Shown piece by piece: positions 1-6,822 of a DNA stretch of 11,675 nt; position 1 is the first letter of the stretch, and every line of letters starts with the position of its first letter. The translations under genes were made by a program, and so were the position numbers. Origin of the DNA: Solirubrobacterales bacterium (lineage in GTDB: Bacteria; Actinomycetota; Thermoleophilia; Solirubrobacterales; Solirubrobacteraceae); NCBI GenBank assembly GCA_003134675.1, contig PLBZ01000066.1, positions 18,212 to 29,886 on the forward strand. The letters are read 5' to 3'. The notes beneath the pieces were generated by a model. It did no database searches and had not been told where the DNA came from. It saw only the letters and a program-made list of their open reading frames with translations.

Positions 1-1580
1 TCGATCGGCGGGTTCGTCACCTGTGCGAACAGCTGCTTGAAGTAGGAGAACAGCGGCGGCGCCTGGTCGGAGAGCACCGCCAGAGACAGATCGTTGCCCA
101 TCGAGCCGACCGGCTCCGCCCCCTCGCGCGCCATCGGCGTGAGCAGCACGCGCAGATCCTCCATTGAGTAGCCGAACGCGCGCTGGCGCAGCCGTAGCGG
201 CTGATCGGACAGCGTCACCTGATCGGATGGAGGCAGCTCGGAGAAGTGAACCGAGTTGCCGGCGTACCACTCGCCGTAAGGCCTACGGCTCGCAACCTCC
301 CGCTTGACCTCGCCGTCTTCGACAATGCACCCCCGCTCAAGGTCGACCAGGAACAGCTTGCCTGGCTGCAAACGCCCCAGGCGCAGCACCTGATCGGCGG
401 GGATATCCAGCAGCCCAGACTCCGAGCCGAGCACGACGTGGCCGTCGGTAGTCTCCATCCAGCGTCCTGGCCGCAACCCGTTGCGGTCGAGTGTTGCCCC
501 GACCACGCGCCCGTCCGTGAACGCGACCGATGCCGGTCCGTCCCACGGCTCCATCAGACAGGCGTGGAAGGCGTAGAAGCCCTTCAGATCTTCCGGTAGG
601 TCCTCGCGGTCGCGGTAGGCCTCGGGGATCATCATCATTACCGCATGCGGCAGCGAGCGTCCCGCGAGCTGCAGCAGCTCGAGCACGTTGTCGAATGTCG
701 CGGAGTCCGAGTTGCCCTGGGTCACGACAGGGAGGATCTTCTGCAGGTCCTCACCGAACAGCTCGCTCTGCAGCTCTGACTCGCGGGCCCGCATCCAGTT
801 GACATTGCCCTTCACCGTGTTGATCTCGCCGTTGTGGCAGATCACCCGGTAGGGATGTGCGAGCTCCCAGCTCGGGAAGGTATTAGTCGAGAAGCGCGAG
901 TGCACCAGTGCCAGCGCACTCTTGGCGCGCTCGTCGCGCAGGTCCGGGTAGAAAGCGGCCAGTTGGTAGCTGATCAGCATGCCCTTGTAGTTGAGGGTGC
1001 GCGAGGAGCTCGAACAGACGTACAGGCCAGGATCCTCGGCGGTCAGCTCGCAGACGCGACGGATCACGTACAGCTTGCGCTCGAAGGCGTCCTGGTCACC
1101 CTCCTGACCCGCGTCAGCGCCGACGAACAGCTGGCGGATCGCCGGGCGGCAGGCACCGGCGACCTCGCCGGTGTGCTCCTCGCAGATCGGCACGTCGCGC
1201 CAGCCGAGCAGCCGCTGGCCCTCCGCGTGCACGGTTCGCTCCAGCAGGTCTTCCAGTCGCTCTCGCGCAGCGGGCTCCGTCGGCAGGAAGCACATCAGGA
1301 CCCCGTAGGCGCCGAGCGGCGGCAGCTCGAAGTCGACCACCGAGCGCAGCAGCTCGTCGGGCATTTGCAGCAGGATCCCCGCGCCGTCGCCTGTGCATGG
1401 ATCCGCGCCAGAGGCACCGCGGTGCTCGAGGTTCTCGAGCGCCGTGATCGCCCGCGAGATTACCTCGTGGGTGGGCCGATTGTCCAGACGCGCGACCATG
1501 CCCACGCCGCACGCATCGTGCTCGAAGCGAGGGTCGTAGAGTCCGACGGCCTTTGGCGGCTGCTTGGTGTGCGAAGTCAT
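1..1580 (-). CDS. gltB: Glutamate synthase (GOGAT) large subunit, N-terminal part
   Basis: This is the N-terminal third of the large (alpha) subunit of glutamate synthase, which converts glutamine and 2-oxoglutarate to two glutamates in cytosolic ammonia assimilation. The frame is open from the ATG at 1580 to the left edge (526 codons); the family is usually about 1500 residues, so the FMN/2-oxoglutarate and beta-helix domains lie outside. The visible part is a class II glutamine amidotransferase domain. After a short propeptide comes HDACGVG with the likely catalytic Cys24, then EHRGASGADP and TGDGAG (about 52-68), HSRFSTNTFPSW (227-238) and HNGEINT (249-255), the glutamine-binding core. Catalysis would require removal of residues 1-23 to expose Cys24, as in the family. 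The start is supported by AAGGGAG seven bases upstream. The gene is divergent from the anti-sigma gene pair and preceded by twin palindromes that may regulate it. Family assignment is secure; the electron donor (NADPH or ferredoxin) cannot be told from this part. Confidence 0.96.
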   Translation of the reverse strand, partial: MTSHTKQPPKAVGLYDPRFEHDACGVGMVARLDNRPTHEVISRAITALENLEHRGASGADPCTGDGAGILLQMPDELLRSVVDFELPPLGAYGVLMCFLPTEPAARERLEDLLERTVHAEGQRLLGWRDVPICEEHTGEVAGACRPAIRQLFVGADAGQEGDQDAFERKLYVIRRVCELTAEDPGLYVCSSSSRTLNYKGMLISYQLAAFYPDLRDERAKSALALVHSRFSTNTFPSWELAHPYRVICHNGEINTVKGNVNWMRARESELQSELFGEDLQKILPVVTQGNSDSATFDNVLELLQLAGRSLPHAVMMMIPEAYRDREDLPEDLKGFYAFHACLMEPWDGPASVAFTDGRVVGATLDRNGLRPGRWMETTDGHVVLGSESGLLDIPADQVLRLGRLQPGKLFLVDLERGCIVEDGEVKREVASRRPYGEWYAGNSVHFSELPPSDQVTLSDQPLRLRQRAFGYSMEDLRVLLTPMAREGAEPVGSMGNDLSLAVLSDQAPPLFSYFKQLFAQVTNPPI

Positions 1581-1587
1581 GGAAGTG

Positions 1588-1594
1588 CTCCCTT
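1588..1594 (-). promoter_or_regulatory. Ribosome-binding site of gltB
   Basis: AAGGGAG on the minus strand, seven bases before the ATG at 1580. It matches the Shine-Dalgarno core well and fixes that ATG as the gltB start, consistent with the catalytic cysteine falling at residue 24. Confidence 0.75.
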
Positions 1595-1606
1595 GGGGCG
1601 GTGCAT

Positions 1607-1635
1607 CCCGTACGGGTGGGCACACCCCGTACGGG
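1607..1635. repeat. Twin perfect palindromes upstream of gltB (candidate operator)
   Basis: The perfect 10-bp palindrome CCCGTACGGG occurs at 1607-1616 and again at 1626-1635, 19 bp centre to centre, or a little under two helical turns. Read towards gltB, both copies are preceded by A (ACCCGTACGGG), and the distal copy is preceded by TAT, giving TATACCC. They lie about 27-55 bases before the gltB start codon and upstream of its Shine-Dalgarno site. Two identical dyads at near-helical spacing next to a start are typical of a dimeric or tetrameric repressor site. The C-tract/G-tract shape resembles CsoR/RcnR-family operators, but that is only a resemblance. In RNA each copy could form only a three-pair stem, so DNA binding is more likely than attenuation. 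Confidence 0.55.
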
Positions 1636-1698
1636 TATAGGCGGGCACCTGAGGCGGAGCCAGAAAGCGTAGCAGCGCGGAGGCGCCGCGAGCGAGGC

Positions 1699-1726
1699 GT
1701 CGGGGGTCATCCGGCCGGATTCCGAC
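1699..1726. repeat. Imperfect dyad in the divergent intergenic region
   Basis: A perfect 12-bp palindrome, ATCCGGCCGGAT (1709-1720), is flanked by the inverted pair GTCGG (1699-1703) and CCGAC (1722-1726). The outer arms are not symmetric about the centre, since five unpaired bases lie on the left and one on the right. It could be a protein-binding site between the two divergent promoters or a structured leader element. There is no T-run, so it is not an intrinsic terminator. In GC-rich DNA such dyads arise by chance more often, so function is uncertain. Confidence 0.3.
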
Positions 1727-1894
1727 ATGGCTCTGGCGTATGCTCACTTCCAGCGGCGCACCAGGTTCGCGAGCCCAACCGGATGCTCCCGAAGGCATCG
1801 CGGAGCGGGAGATCGTGCTTGGTCATCGTTGTTCAATGTGTGAAAACCGCCCGCGCAGGGCACCATCAGCAAAGACGAGTACGTCAAGGATCCC

Positions 1895-1899
1895 AGGAG
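1895..1899 (+). promoter_or_regulatory. Ribosome-binding site of the RsbW-like gene
   Basis: AGGAG, followed by a five- to six-base spacer and the ATG at 1905. It decides the start of the anti-sigma gene in favour of 1905 over the in-frame ATG at 1740. Confidence 0.75.
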
Positions 1900-1904
1900 C
1901 CACG

Positions 1905-2318
1905 ATGACGCCGGCCACCACGACGCCGGATATAGAGCTGGCGCTCCCGGCGCGAGCCGCAAATATCGCAGTCGTACGTCACGCCTTCGGGGCGCTCGGA
2001 GAGGCATTCGCGGTCGAGGAGCAAATCCTCTCCAACATCCGTCTCGCGGTCACCGAGGCATGCACGAACGTCGTCGTGCATGCCTATCCCGATGGCCAGG
2101 AGGGGCTGCTCGAGGTCCTCGCCACGCTGCAGGAAGAGAAGCTGGTGGTGGTGGTGCGCGATGGAGGTCCGGGAATCGGACCGCGACCTGACAGTCCCGG
2201 GCTCGGCCTGGGACTCCCGCTGATCGTCTCGCTGACAGAGTCTGTGCAGCTCGGCCGCGACGAGGACGAGCGCACCGAGGTGCGCATGACTTTCCCGCTC
2301 TCGAGCGCTTCCTCGTGA
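1905..2318 (+). CDS. rsbW: RsbW-like anti-sigma factor / serine-protein kinase (GHKL ATPase)
   Basis: A 137-residue single-domain GHKL ATPase of the RsbW/SpoIIAB type. Family members bind and hold a SigB/SigF-class sigma factor and phosphorylate a serine of an anti-anti-sigma protein, releasing or retaining the sigma factor with stress or energy state. The N box is intact in LAVTEACTNVVVHAY (Glu51, Asn55), the G1 box in DGGPGIG (from Asp86), and the glycine-rich ATP lid/G2 box in GLGLGL (99-104). Length is normal for the family. The ATG at 1905 follows AGGAG; an upstream ATG at 1740 would add 55 unconserved-looking residues. The stop overlaps the start of the next gene (GTGA), so the two are co-translated. 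The obvious target is the SigF-type sigma factor encoded convergently just downstream. No anti-anti-sigma (STAS) gene is in view. The exact partner is inferred from context. Confidence 0.85.
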   Translation: MTPATTTPDIELALPARAANIAVVRHAFGALGEAFAVEEQILSNIRLAVTEACTNVVVHAYPDGQEGLLEVLATLQEEKLVVVVRDGGPGIGPRPDSPGLGLGLPLIVSLTESVQLGRDEDERTEVRMTFPLSSASS

Positions 2319-2731
2319 CCAGTACACCTGTCCAGAGCGAGCCGGCGGCGGAGAACTCCGTTTCCCTGCGCCTGGCGAACGGGCCGCTGGCCGGCCCCGT
2401 GCTGTCTCGTGTGGTCTCGATGGTCCTCGTCCGGGCTGACTGTCCGATGAATCGACTGGACGACGCGATGATCCTCTGCGACGCGCTCTCTGCCCACTCA
2501 CCCGCGCATGCGAACGATGGCCATGTTGCCTTTGCGGTTGTTACCGATGGGCGGGGGATCGAGCTGCGCGTCGGTGAGCTCTCCGAGCAGGGCGCCGCCA
2601 AGCTGCTCGCTGACGCTGCTGTCCCCGGCGTCGGCAACGTGCTCGAGCGGCTTTCCGACGAGCTGAGGATCGAGTCCTCCTCCACTGAGCACTCGCGAGA
2701 GGAGCTAGTCCTCACGGTGCGCTTCGGCTGA
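2315..2731 (+). CDS. Degenerate RsbW-like protein, partner of the upstream anti-sigma kinase
   Basis: A 138-residue protein with no certain family name. Its size and order of elements parallel the RsbW-like protein before it. A helix-rich stretch, RVVSMVLVRADCPMNRLDDA (32-51), sits where RsbW has its first helices. ILCDALSAH (53-61) lies at the N-box position but lacks the Glu-xxx-Asn pair. No DxGxG box is visible, and PGVGNVLERLSDEL (104-117) replaces the GLGL lid and following helix. It ends in a beta-like segment, EELVLTVRF. This suggests a GHKL relative that has lost ATP binding and kinase activity, perhaps a heterodimer partner or scaffold for the anti-sigma protein; that role is inference. 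The GTG start overlaps the upstream TGA (GTGA) and has no Shine-Dalgarno site, so translation is probably coupled. Alternatively it is an unrelated small regulator. The gene runs convergent to sigF, 40 bp away. Confidence 0.7.
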   Translation: MTSTPVQSEPAAENSVSLRLANGPLAGPVLSRVVSMVLVRADCPMNRLDDAMILCDALSAHSPAHANDGHVAFAVVTDGRGIELRVGELSEQGAAKLLADAAVPGVGNVLERLSDELRIESSSTEHSREELVLTVRFG

Positions 2732-2771
2732 ATACACCGCTTACGCGCGTGCTGGCATCACCCGCAGCTCC
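2732..2771. other. Convergent intergenic gap, no clear terminator
   Basis: Forty bases between the stop of the plus-strand pair and the stop of sigF on the minus strand. I see no stable GC hairpin followed by a T-run on either strand. Transcripts from the two sides probably overlap unless Rho-dependent termination acts here. Confidence 0.5.
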
Positions 2772-3545
2772 TCACTCAGGCGGTTCGTGCTCGATCAGGC
2801 CCGCACGCAGACGGATGAGCGCATGGCGGATGAGCCGGGAGACCTGCATCTGGGAGACCCCGATCCGCTCGCCGATCTCCGTCTGAGTCAGGTCCTCGCC
2901 GAAGCGCAACCTCAGCACCAGATGCTCGCGGGAGGAGACGTGCGCGAGCAGTGGCGCCAGGGTAGCGCGCTCCTCGGCCCGCTCGAAGCCACCCTCCTCC
3001 TCCCCCAGCGCATCGGCCAAGCTCTCCCCGGGAACCTCCGCGCCGGTCCGCCCGGGACGGGGCGCATCCAGGGAGCCGGCGTGGTAAGCGCCCGCGGCCT
3101 GCAGCGCCTCGAGCACCTGCTCCTCGGTGGCGTCCAGCGCCTCGGCGAGCTCAGCGACCGTCGGCGCGCGGTGTCTACTTAAAGACAGCTCCGCGACCGC
3201 TCGATCCACTCGCAGCGCGAGCTCCTGGAGGTCTCGTGGCACCCGCACCGACCACGTGCGATCGCGGAAGTGGCGCTTGAGCTCACCGAGAATCGTCGGT
3301 ACGGCGAAGCTCGAGAAAGCTATGTCGCGATCGGTATCAAACCGGTCGATCGCCTTCAGCAGGCCCAACGAAGCGACCTGCACGAGATCCTCGAGCGGCT
3401 CTTCGCTGCGCTGGTAGCGGCGTGCCAGGTGACGGGCGAGCGGCAGATAGCGTTCGGCCAGCCGTTCGCGCGCCCGTACATCCCCTGCACGAGCGCGCGC
3501 AAACAGCTCCCCATCCGAATACCCCTCTCGGGAGTCCTCCGCCAA
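2772..3545 (-). CDS. sigF: SigB/SigF-family (group 3) RNA polymerase sigma factor
   Basis: An alternative sigma factor of the SigB/SigF/SigG group, about 257 residues with the TTG start used here, as is usual. Region 2 spans about 25-105, with EDLVQVASLGLLKAIDRFD followed by FSSFAVPTILGELKRHFRD and WSVRVPR, the core-binding and -10 recognition segment. Region 3 includes APTVAELAEALDATEEQV. Region 4 (about 205-248) carries the -35 helix-turn-helix, LTQTEIGERIGVSQMQVSRL. Such factors drive general stress, stationary-phase or developmental genes and are held inactive by RsbW-type proteins; one is encoded just beyond the stop of this gene. The start is uncertain. TTG at 3545 follows AGGAGG by only three bases. 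The in-frame GTG codons at 3572 and 3590 would overlap addA by up to 38 bases and have no good Shine-Dalgarno site. Position as last gene after addA suggests co-transcription with the repair genes. Which member of the SigB/F/G group it is cannot be told from sequence alone. Confidence 0.9.
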   Translation of the reverse strand: MAEDSREGYSDGELFARARAGDVRARERLAERYLPLARHLARRYQRSEEPLEDLVQVASLGLLKAIDRFDTDRDIAFSSFAVPTILGELKRHFRDRTWSVRVPRDLQELALRVDRAVAELSLSRHRAPTVAELAEALDATEEQVLEALQAAGAYHAGSLDAPRPGRTGAEVPGESLADALGEEEGGFERAEERATLAPLLAHVSSREHLVLRLRFGEDLTQTEIGERIGVSQMQVSRLIRHALIRLRAGLIEHEPPE

Positions 3546-3548
3546 GGT

Positions 3549-3554
3549 CCTCCT
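3549..3554 (-). promoter_or_regulatory. Ribosome-binding site of sigF, overlapping the addA stop
   Basis: A perfect AGGAGG on the minus strand that shares bases with the addA stop codon (TAGGAGG) and stands three bases before the TTG at 3545. The overlap implies that ribosomes finishing addA can reinitiate on sigF. The spacer is short for this motif, which is the main doubt about the TTG start. Confidence 0.6.
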
Positions 3555-6500
3555 ATGCTCCCACTCGCTCACGCAGCGTGTCGGAGTCACTCCAAGAGCA
3601 CAGTCCCGAACGTCCCGGGCACGTCAGACACAAACCGCGATGTGGATCTTGACTGACGATGAACGTGCGTGTGCGCGCGCGACCAGTCAATTCGGCCATA
3701 CGATCTTCTAGCTCTGGCTTATCGGCCGCAACATAACCCGCACTGATCGGCTCCCCCGGACGATGCAGGAACCAGTGGACGATCTCCACGCGCGGCGAAC
3801 CGTCAGACAACACAGCAAGCGCGTACACCAGACGCTGGATCGCGTACTCGCGCTCGACCACCGCCCTCAGATCCTCCTCAGCGCCAACTCGGTCGCTCTT
3901 GTAATCCACAACCAGCAGACCCCCATCTGACTCGCGCACGAGGATGTCGATCACGCCGGTCACGAGCGGCTCATCCGATCCGAGGGAGAAGGCGAACGGA
4001 TACTCCCGCCGCGCTCCGCGCGAGGCGACGGCCAAGCGCGCCGCGAGGTCGGTGTCGAGCGCCGTGCGCAGCAGCGCCGCAAGCTCCTCGCGCTCGCGCG
4101 CCTGGACGCGCACGCCCAGCTCACGTGCCACCTTCGCCACGTCTCCCTCAGATGGAGCGCCGCCTCCCGCAAAGTCAAGCGACTCCAACAGACGGTGGAC
4201 GATCGTGCCGCGCATGCGCGCCTCCAAACCGTCCCGGTGGAGCTCCTCAGCCCGCGCAGGCAGGCGTTTCTCCGCCAGCCCCAGCACCCGTTCCAGGTAA
4301 TAGCGGTAGCCGCAGCGCTCCAGCTCGCTCAACGCCGTATAGCTGAGTGTCTGGAGCCGCACTGGATCGGCGACCGGGGTCTCCTGGGGTGGCGAAGATA
4401 GTTGTTCTTCTTTTTCTTCTCCGGTAACAATCGGATTTGCATCGCTCAACGGCGGATCGAGACGCAATACCGTGCCGACCATCTCCGGCGCGCTGCACCT
4501 GTAACCCACCCGCACCCGTGTCCCATCGCGTGCGATCACCGCGAGCTCCCCCACCGGCACCTGGAGCGCCTGCACGCTCGCGGACAGCTCCGTCACGAGC
4601 GCCGGACCGAGCCAGGAGATCACGGGCGCTCCCAGCTTCTGCTCCGGCCAGCGCTCCAGGTCGACCCCCCCACTCAGCAGCAACCGCTCGCGCGCGCGGG
4701 TCATCGCTACGTACAGGATCCGCTCCTCCTCCTCGGCTTGCGCCTGCCGGCGCTCCTCACACAGCTGCTCGAAGTCGAGTGTCGGCGTCGCCTCCGATCC
4801 ATCGAGCCGCGCCAGGCGCAGGCCTACCCGGTCACCGTCCACGAGCAGGTCGGGCACGCTCAGGTTTTGTGCCCGTCCCAAATCGGCGACACACACCACG
4901 TCGAACTCGAGGCCCTTCGCCGCATGGATACTCATCAGCCGCACCGCATCGGACTCGCCGTCGGCAACAGGCGCATCCGGCTCGGCGCTACTCAACCCGT
5001 CTTGTTGGTGGGCCACATGGTCGAGGAAGCCCCGCAGGTCGCGCCCCTCGCTCGCCTCATATCGGCGGGCCACGCGCAGCAGCTTGTGCACATTCGCCAG
5101 CCGCCGCTCGCCCCAGCTCAATGACAGCACGTGCGCCACATAACCGCTCGCATCGAGCGCACGCTCGATCAGCTGCGAGATCGTCCGACGTCTCGCCACG
5201 ACGCGCTCGGCCTTCAAGCGCGCGTGGAACCGCACCAGCAAGTCACGGTCGACAGCGGGCAGACGGGGTACTGGCGGCTCGTCATTGTAGAGGCCCTCTC
5301 CCACATACCCGAGCATCTCCCACACACCGCGTTTGCCCGCTTTCGCGGCGCGCCCCAACAGCGCCAGACCATCGCTCGACACTCCGACCAGCGGGGATGC
5401 CAGCGTGCCGTATAGCGCCAACTCATCCAGCGGGTTGGCGAGCGCGCGCAGATACGCCAGCAGGTCGCCCACTTGCTGGCCGCCCCAAAAACCTCCCACC
5501 GTTGCCAGCGTGCGCAGGCCGCAGTCCTTCAGCGCCCCCTCGTACACCTCCAAATCGCCGACAGCTCGCAACAGCACCGCCACGTCCCCTGGCTGCACCG
5601 CCCCACCCTCCACGAGCTCAGCCACGCGCTGGGCCAGCAAGCGTGCCTCAGCGTGGCGCCAGCGCGGGGCGGGCGGCAGCTCGCCGGCGATCCTATCGGC
5701 CAACTTCTCGTCCTCGTCCCAGCCGCGCTTGTGGGTCAGCAGCAGCTCCACGATCGGCTCCTCCGGGGCGCTCTGGAGCACGCGGCCTGCCTGCAGTGGC
5801 GTGTACCTATCCCCGAAACGCTCTGCAAACACGGCGTTCACCGCTTCCAGTAGCGGCTTGCGGCCGCGGAAGTTGCGGGTGAGCGACAGGCTGCCCCCAC
5901 GCTCGGCCAGCTCGTCACGGCGAGCGCGGAACAGGCTCACGTCGGCGTGCCTAAAGCCATAGATCGACTGCAGCTCGTCTCCCACCGTGAACAGATTCCC
6001 GCGGTCCAGCGCCTTCAGGATCGCCAGCTGACGGGGGTTTGTGTCCTGGAACTCGTCCACCATCAGCAGCTCAAAACGCTCTGCCCACGCCACACGCACA
6101 CTCTCGTGCTCGTCCAGTAGCGCGCGTGCTCTCAGCTCCAGATCGTCGAAGTCCACAGCACTGCGCTCTCGCTTGCGCACCTCATACTCGCGGCCGAACC
6201 GCTCCAGCAGCTCCCTCAGCAGCTCTGCTGTCCTCACGCCTTCCGCATCGACCTCGTCCAGCTCACCCATCCGGACCGGCACAGGAAACGTAGGCAGATG
6301 CATGCCCCTGCTGCGCAGCTCCGCGTACGTTGCACCCACCATCGCGCGCACGCGATCGGCTCCATACGCCGCCACCAAGTCCACCGCCTCACTTCGTTCG
6401 CCCTCGAGGAACCCCCCCAGTGCGCTCGCAAACGCCCGTCCGCGCAGCCGAGCCGCCAAGCCCTCGTCGAGGATTACGAACTCCGGATCGAGCCCTGCCG

Positions 6501-6822
6501 CCAACGAATGCAAACGCAGCAGACGGGCACAAAACCCGTGGAACGTGCTCACGAACGCCGCCTCGGTGTCGCGTGCCGCCTCACGCTCCCCCAGCTCCCT
6601 GAACTGCCTGCGCACCCGCTCACGCAGCTCGCCCGCCGCACGCTCGGTAAACGTGATCGCCAGGATCCTGCCCGGAGCGATGCCGTCATCGCGCACAGCC
6701 CGCACAAATCGCTCGACCAGCACCGAGGTCTTCCCGCTCCCCGCCCCGGCCGCCAGCAACAGCGGCTCGCTGCGACGGGCGACCGCCTGCTCCTGCTCCC
6801 CGGTCAATGCTCGCCCAGTCAT
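3553..6822 (-). CDS. addA: AddA-type helicase-nuclease subunit (UvrD-like motor, PD-(D/E)XK nuclease)
   Basis: Motor and nuclease subunit of an AddAB-type enzyme, which unwinds and resects double-strand breaks to give 3' tails for RecA; 1089 residues from the ATG at 6822. Superfamily 1A motifs are all present: GAGSGKT (Walker A, to residue 32), TFTERAAGEL (57-66), STFHGFC (92-98), DEFQDTN (256-262), GDELQSIYGFR (281-291), LTRNFR (314-319), HAAKGLEF (633-640) and YVAMTRARER (704-713). After an acidic linker comes a RecB-family nuclease: His876, Asp959, DYKSD (Asp973, Lys975) and QRLVY (Gln996, Tyr1000), all apparently intact. Cys837 with C-x2-C-x6-C (1065, 1068, 1075) matches an iron-sulfur nuclease fold. 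The frame extends to a GTG at 6855, but the ATG at 6822 overlaps the addB stop as ATGA and is preferred. AdnB of mycobacteria is a related alternative; pairing with a motor-less AddB favours AddA. Confidence 0.92.
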   Translation of the reverse strand: MTGRALTGEQEQAVARRSEPLLLAAGAGSGKTSVLVERFVRAVRDDGIAPGRILAITFTERAAGELRERVRRQFRELGEREAARDTEAAFVSTFHGFCARLLRLHSLAAGLDPEFVILDEGLAARLRGRAFASALGGFLEGERSEAVDLVAAYGADRVRAMVGATYAELRSRGMHLPTFPVPVRMGELDEVDAEGVRTAELLRELLERFGREYEVRKRERSAVDFDDLELRARALLDEHESVRVAWAERFELLMVDEFQDTNPRQLAILKALDRGNLFTVGDELQSIYGFRHADVSLFRARRDELAERGGSLSLTRNFRGRKPLLEAVNAVFAERFGDRYTPLQAGRVLQSAPEEPIVELLLTHKRGWDEDEKLADRIAGELPPAPRWRHAEARLLAQRVAELVEGGAVQPGDVAVLLRAVGDLEVYEGALKDCGLRTLATVGGFWGGQQVGDLLAYLRALANPLDELALYGTLASPLVGVSSDGLALLGRAAKAGKRGVWEMLGYVGEGLYNDEPPVPRLPAVDRDLLVRFHARLKAERVVARRRTISQLIERALDASGYVAHVLSLSWGERRLANVHKLLRVARRYEASEGRDLRGFLDHVAHQQDGLSSAEPDAPVADGESDAVRLMSIHAAKGLEFDVVCVADLGRAQNLSVPDLLVDGDRVGLRLARLDGSEATPTLDFEQLCEERRQAQAEEEERILYVAMTRARERLLLSGGVDLERWPEQKLGAPVISWLGPALVTELSASVQALQVPVGELAVIARDGTRVRVGYRCSAPEMVGTVLRLDPPLSDANPIVTGEEKEEQLSSPPQETPVADPVRLQTLSYTALSELERCGYRYYLERVLGLAEKRLPARAEELHRDGLEARMRGTIVHRLLESLDFAGGGAPSEGDVAKVARELGVRVQAREREELAALLRTALDTDLAARLAVASRGARREYPFAFSLGSDEPLVTGVIDILVRESDGGLLVVDYKSDRVGAEEDLRAVVEREYAIQRLVYALAVLSDGSPRVEIVHWFLHRPGEPISAGYVAADKPELEDRMAELTGRARTRTFIVSQDPHRGLCLTCPGRSGLCSWSDSDTLRERVGA

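Larger units (their letters stand above)
1581..1904. other. Divergent intergenic region gltB / rsbW-like
   Basis: These 324 bases separate divergent genes and must hold both promoters. I see no convincing coding region: the plus-strand frame of the RsbW-like gene stays open back to an ATG at 1740, but the extra 55 residues have no recognisable domain and a good ribosome-binding site sits at the later ATG. Weak -10-like hexamers are present: TACGCT on the minus strand (1671-1666) for gltB, and TATGCT on the plus strand (1739-1744) for the anti-sigma pair. Neither has a good -35 box at the right distance. The twin palindromes (1607-1635) and a dyad (1699-1726) also lie here. No tRNA or clear terminator is visible. 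Confidence 0.6.

Noticed and set aside
1633..1638. GGGTAT as a SigF-type -10 box on the plus strand
   Set aside because: No GTTT-like -35 element lies 14-17 bases upstream, and the bases are explained by the second copy of the palindrome.
834..1640. Plus-strand open frame of 268 codons opposite gltB
   Set aside because: The minus strand encodes an uninterrupted glutamate synthase with conserved active-site motifs; the plus-strand product has no family features.
1740..1904. 55-residue N-terminal extension of the RsbW-like protein
   Set aside because: The in-frame ATG at 1740 has no good ribosome-binding site, the added residues look like translated intergenic DNA, and AGGAG marks the ATG at 1905.
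4400..4440. AT-richer pyrimidine tract inside addA as a possible regulatory or inserted element
   Set aside because: It encodes the acidic Glu/Lys-rich linker between the helicase and nuclease domains, in frame and without interruption.
4437..5882. Plus-strand open frame of 481 codons opposite addA
   Set aside because: It is antisense to the helicase motifs of addA, is Pro/Ala/Arg-rich with no recognisable domain, and lacks a ribosome-binding site.
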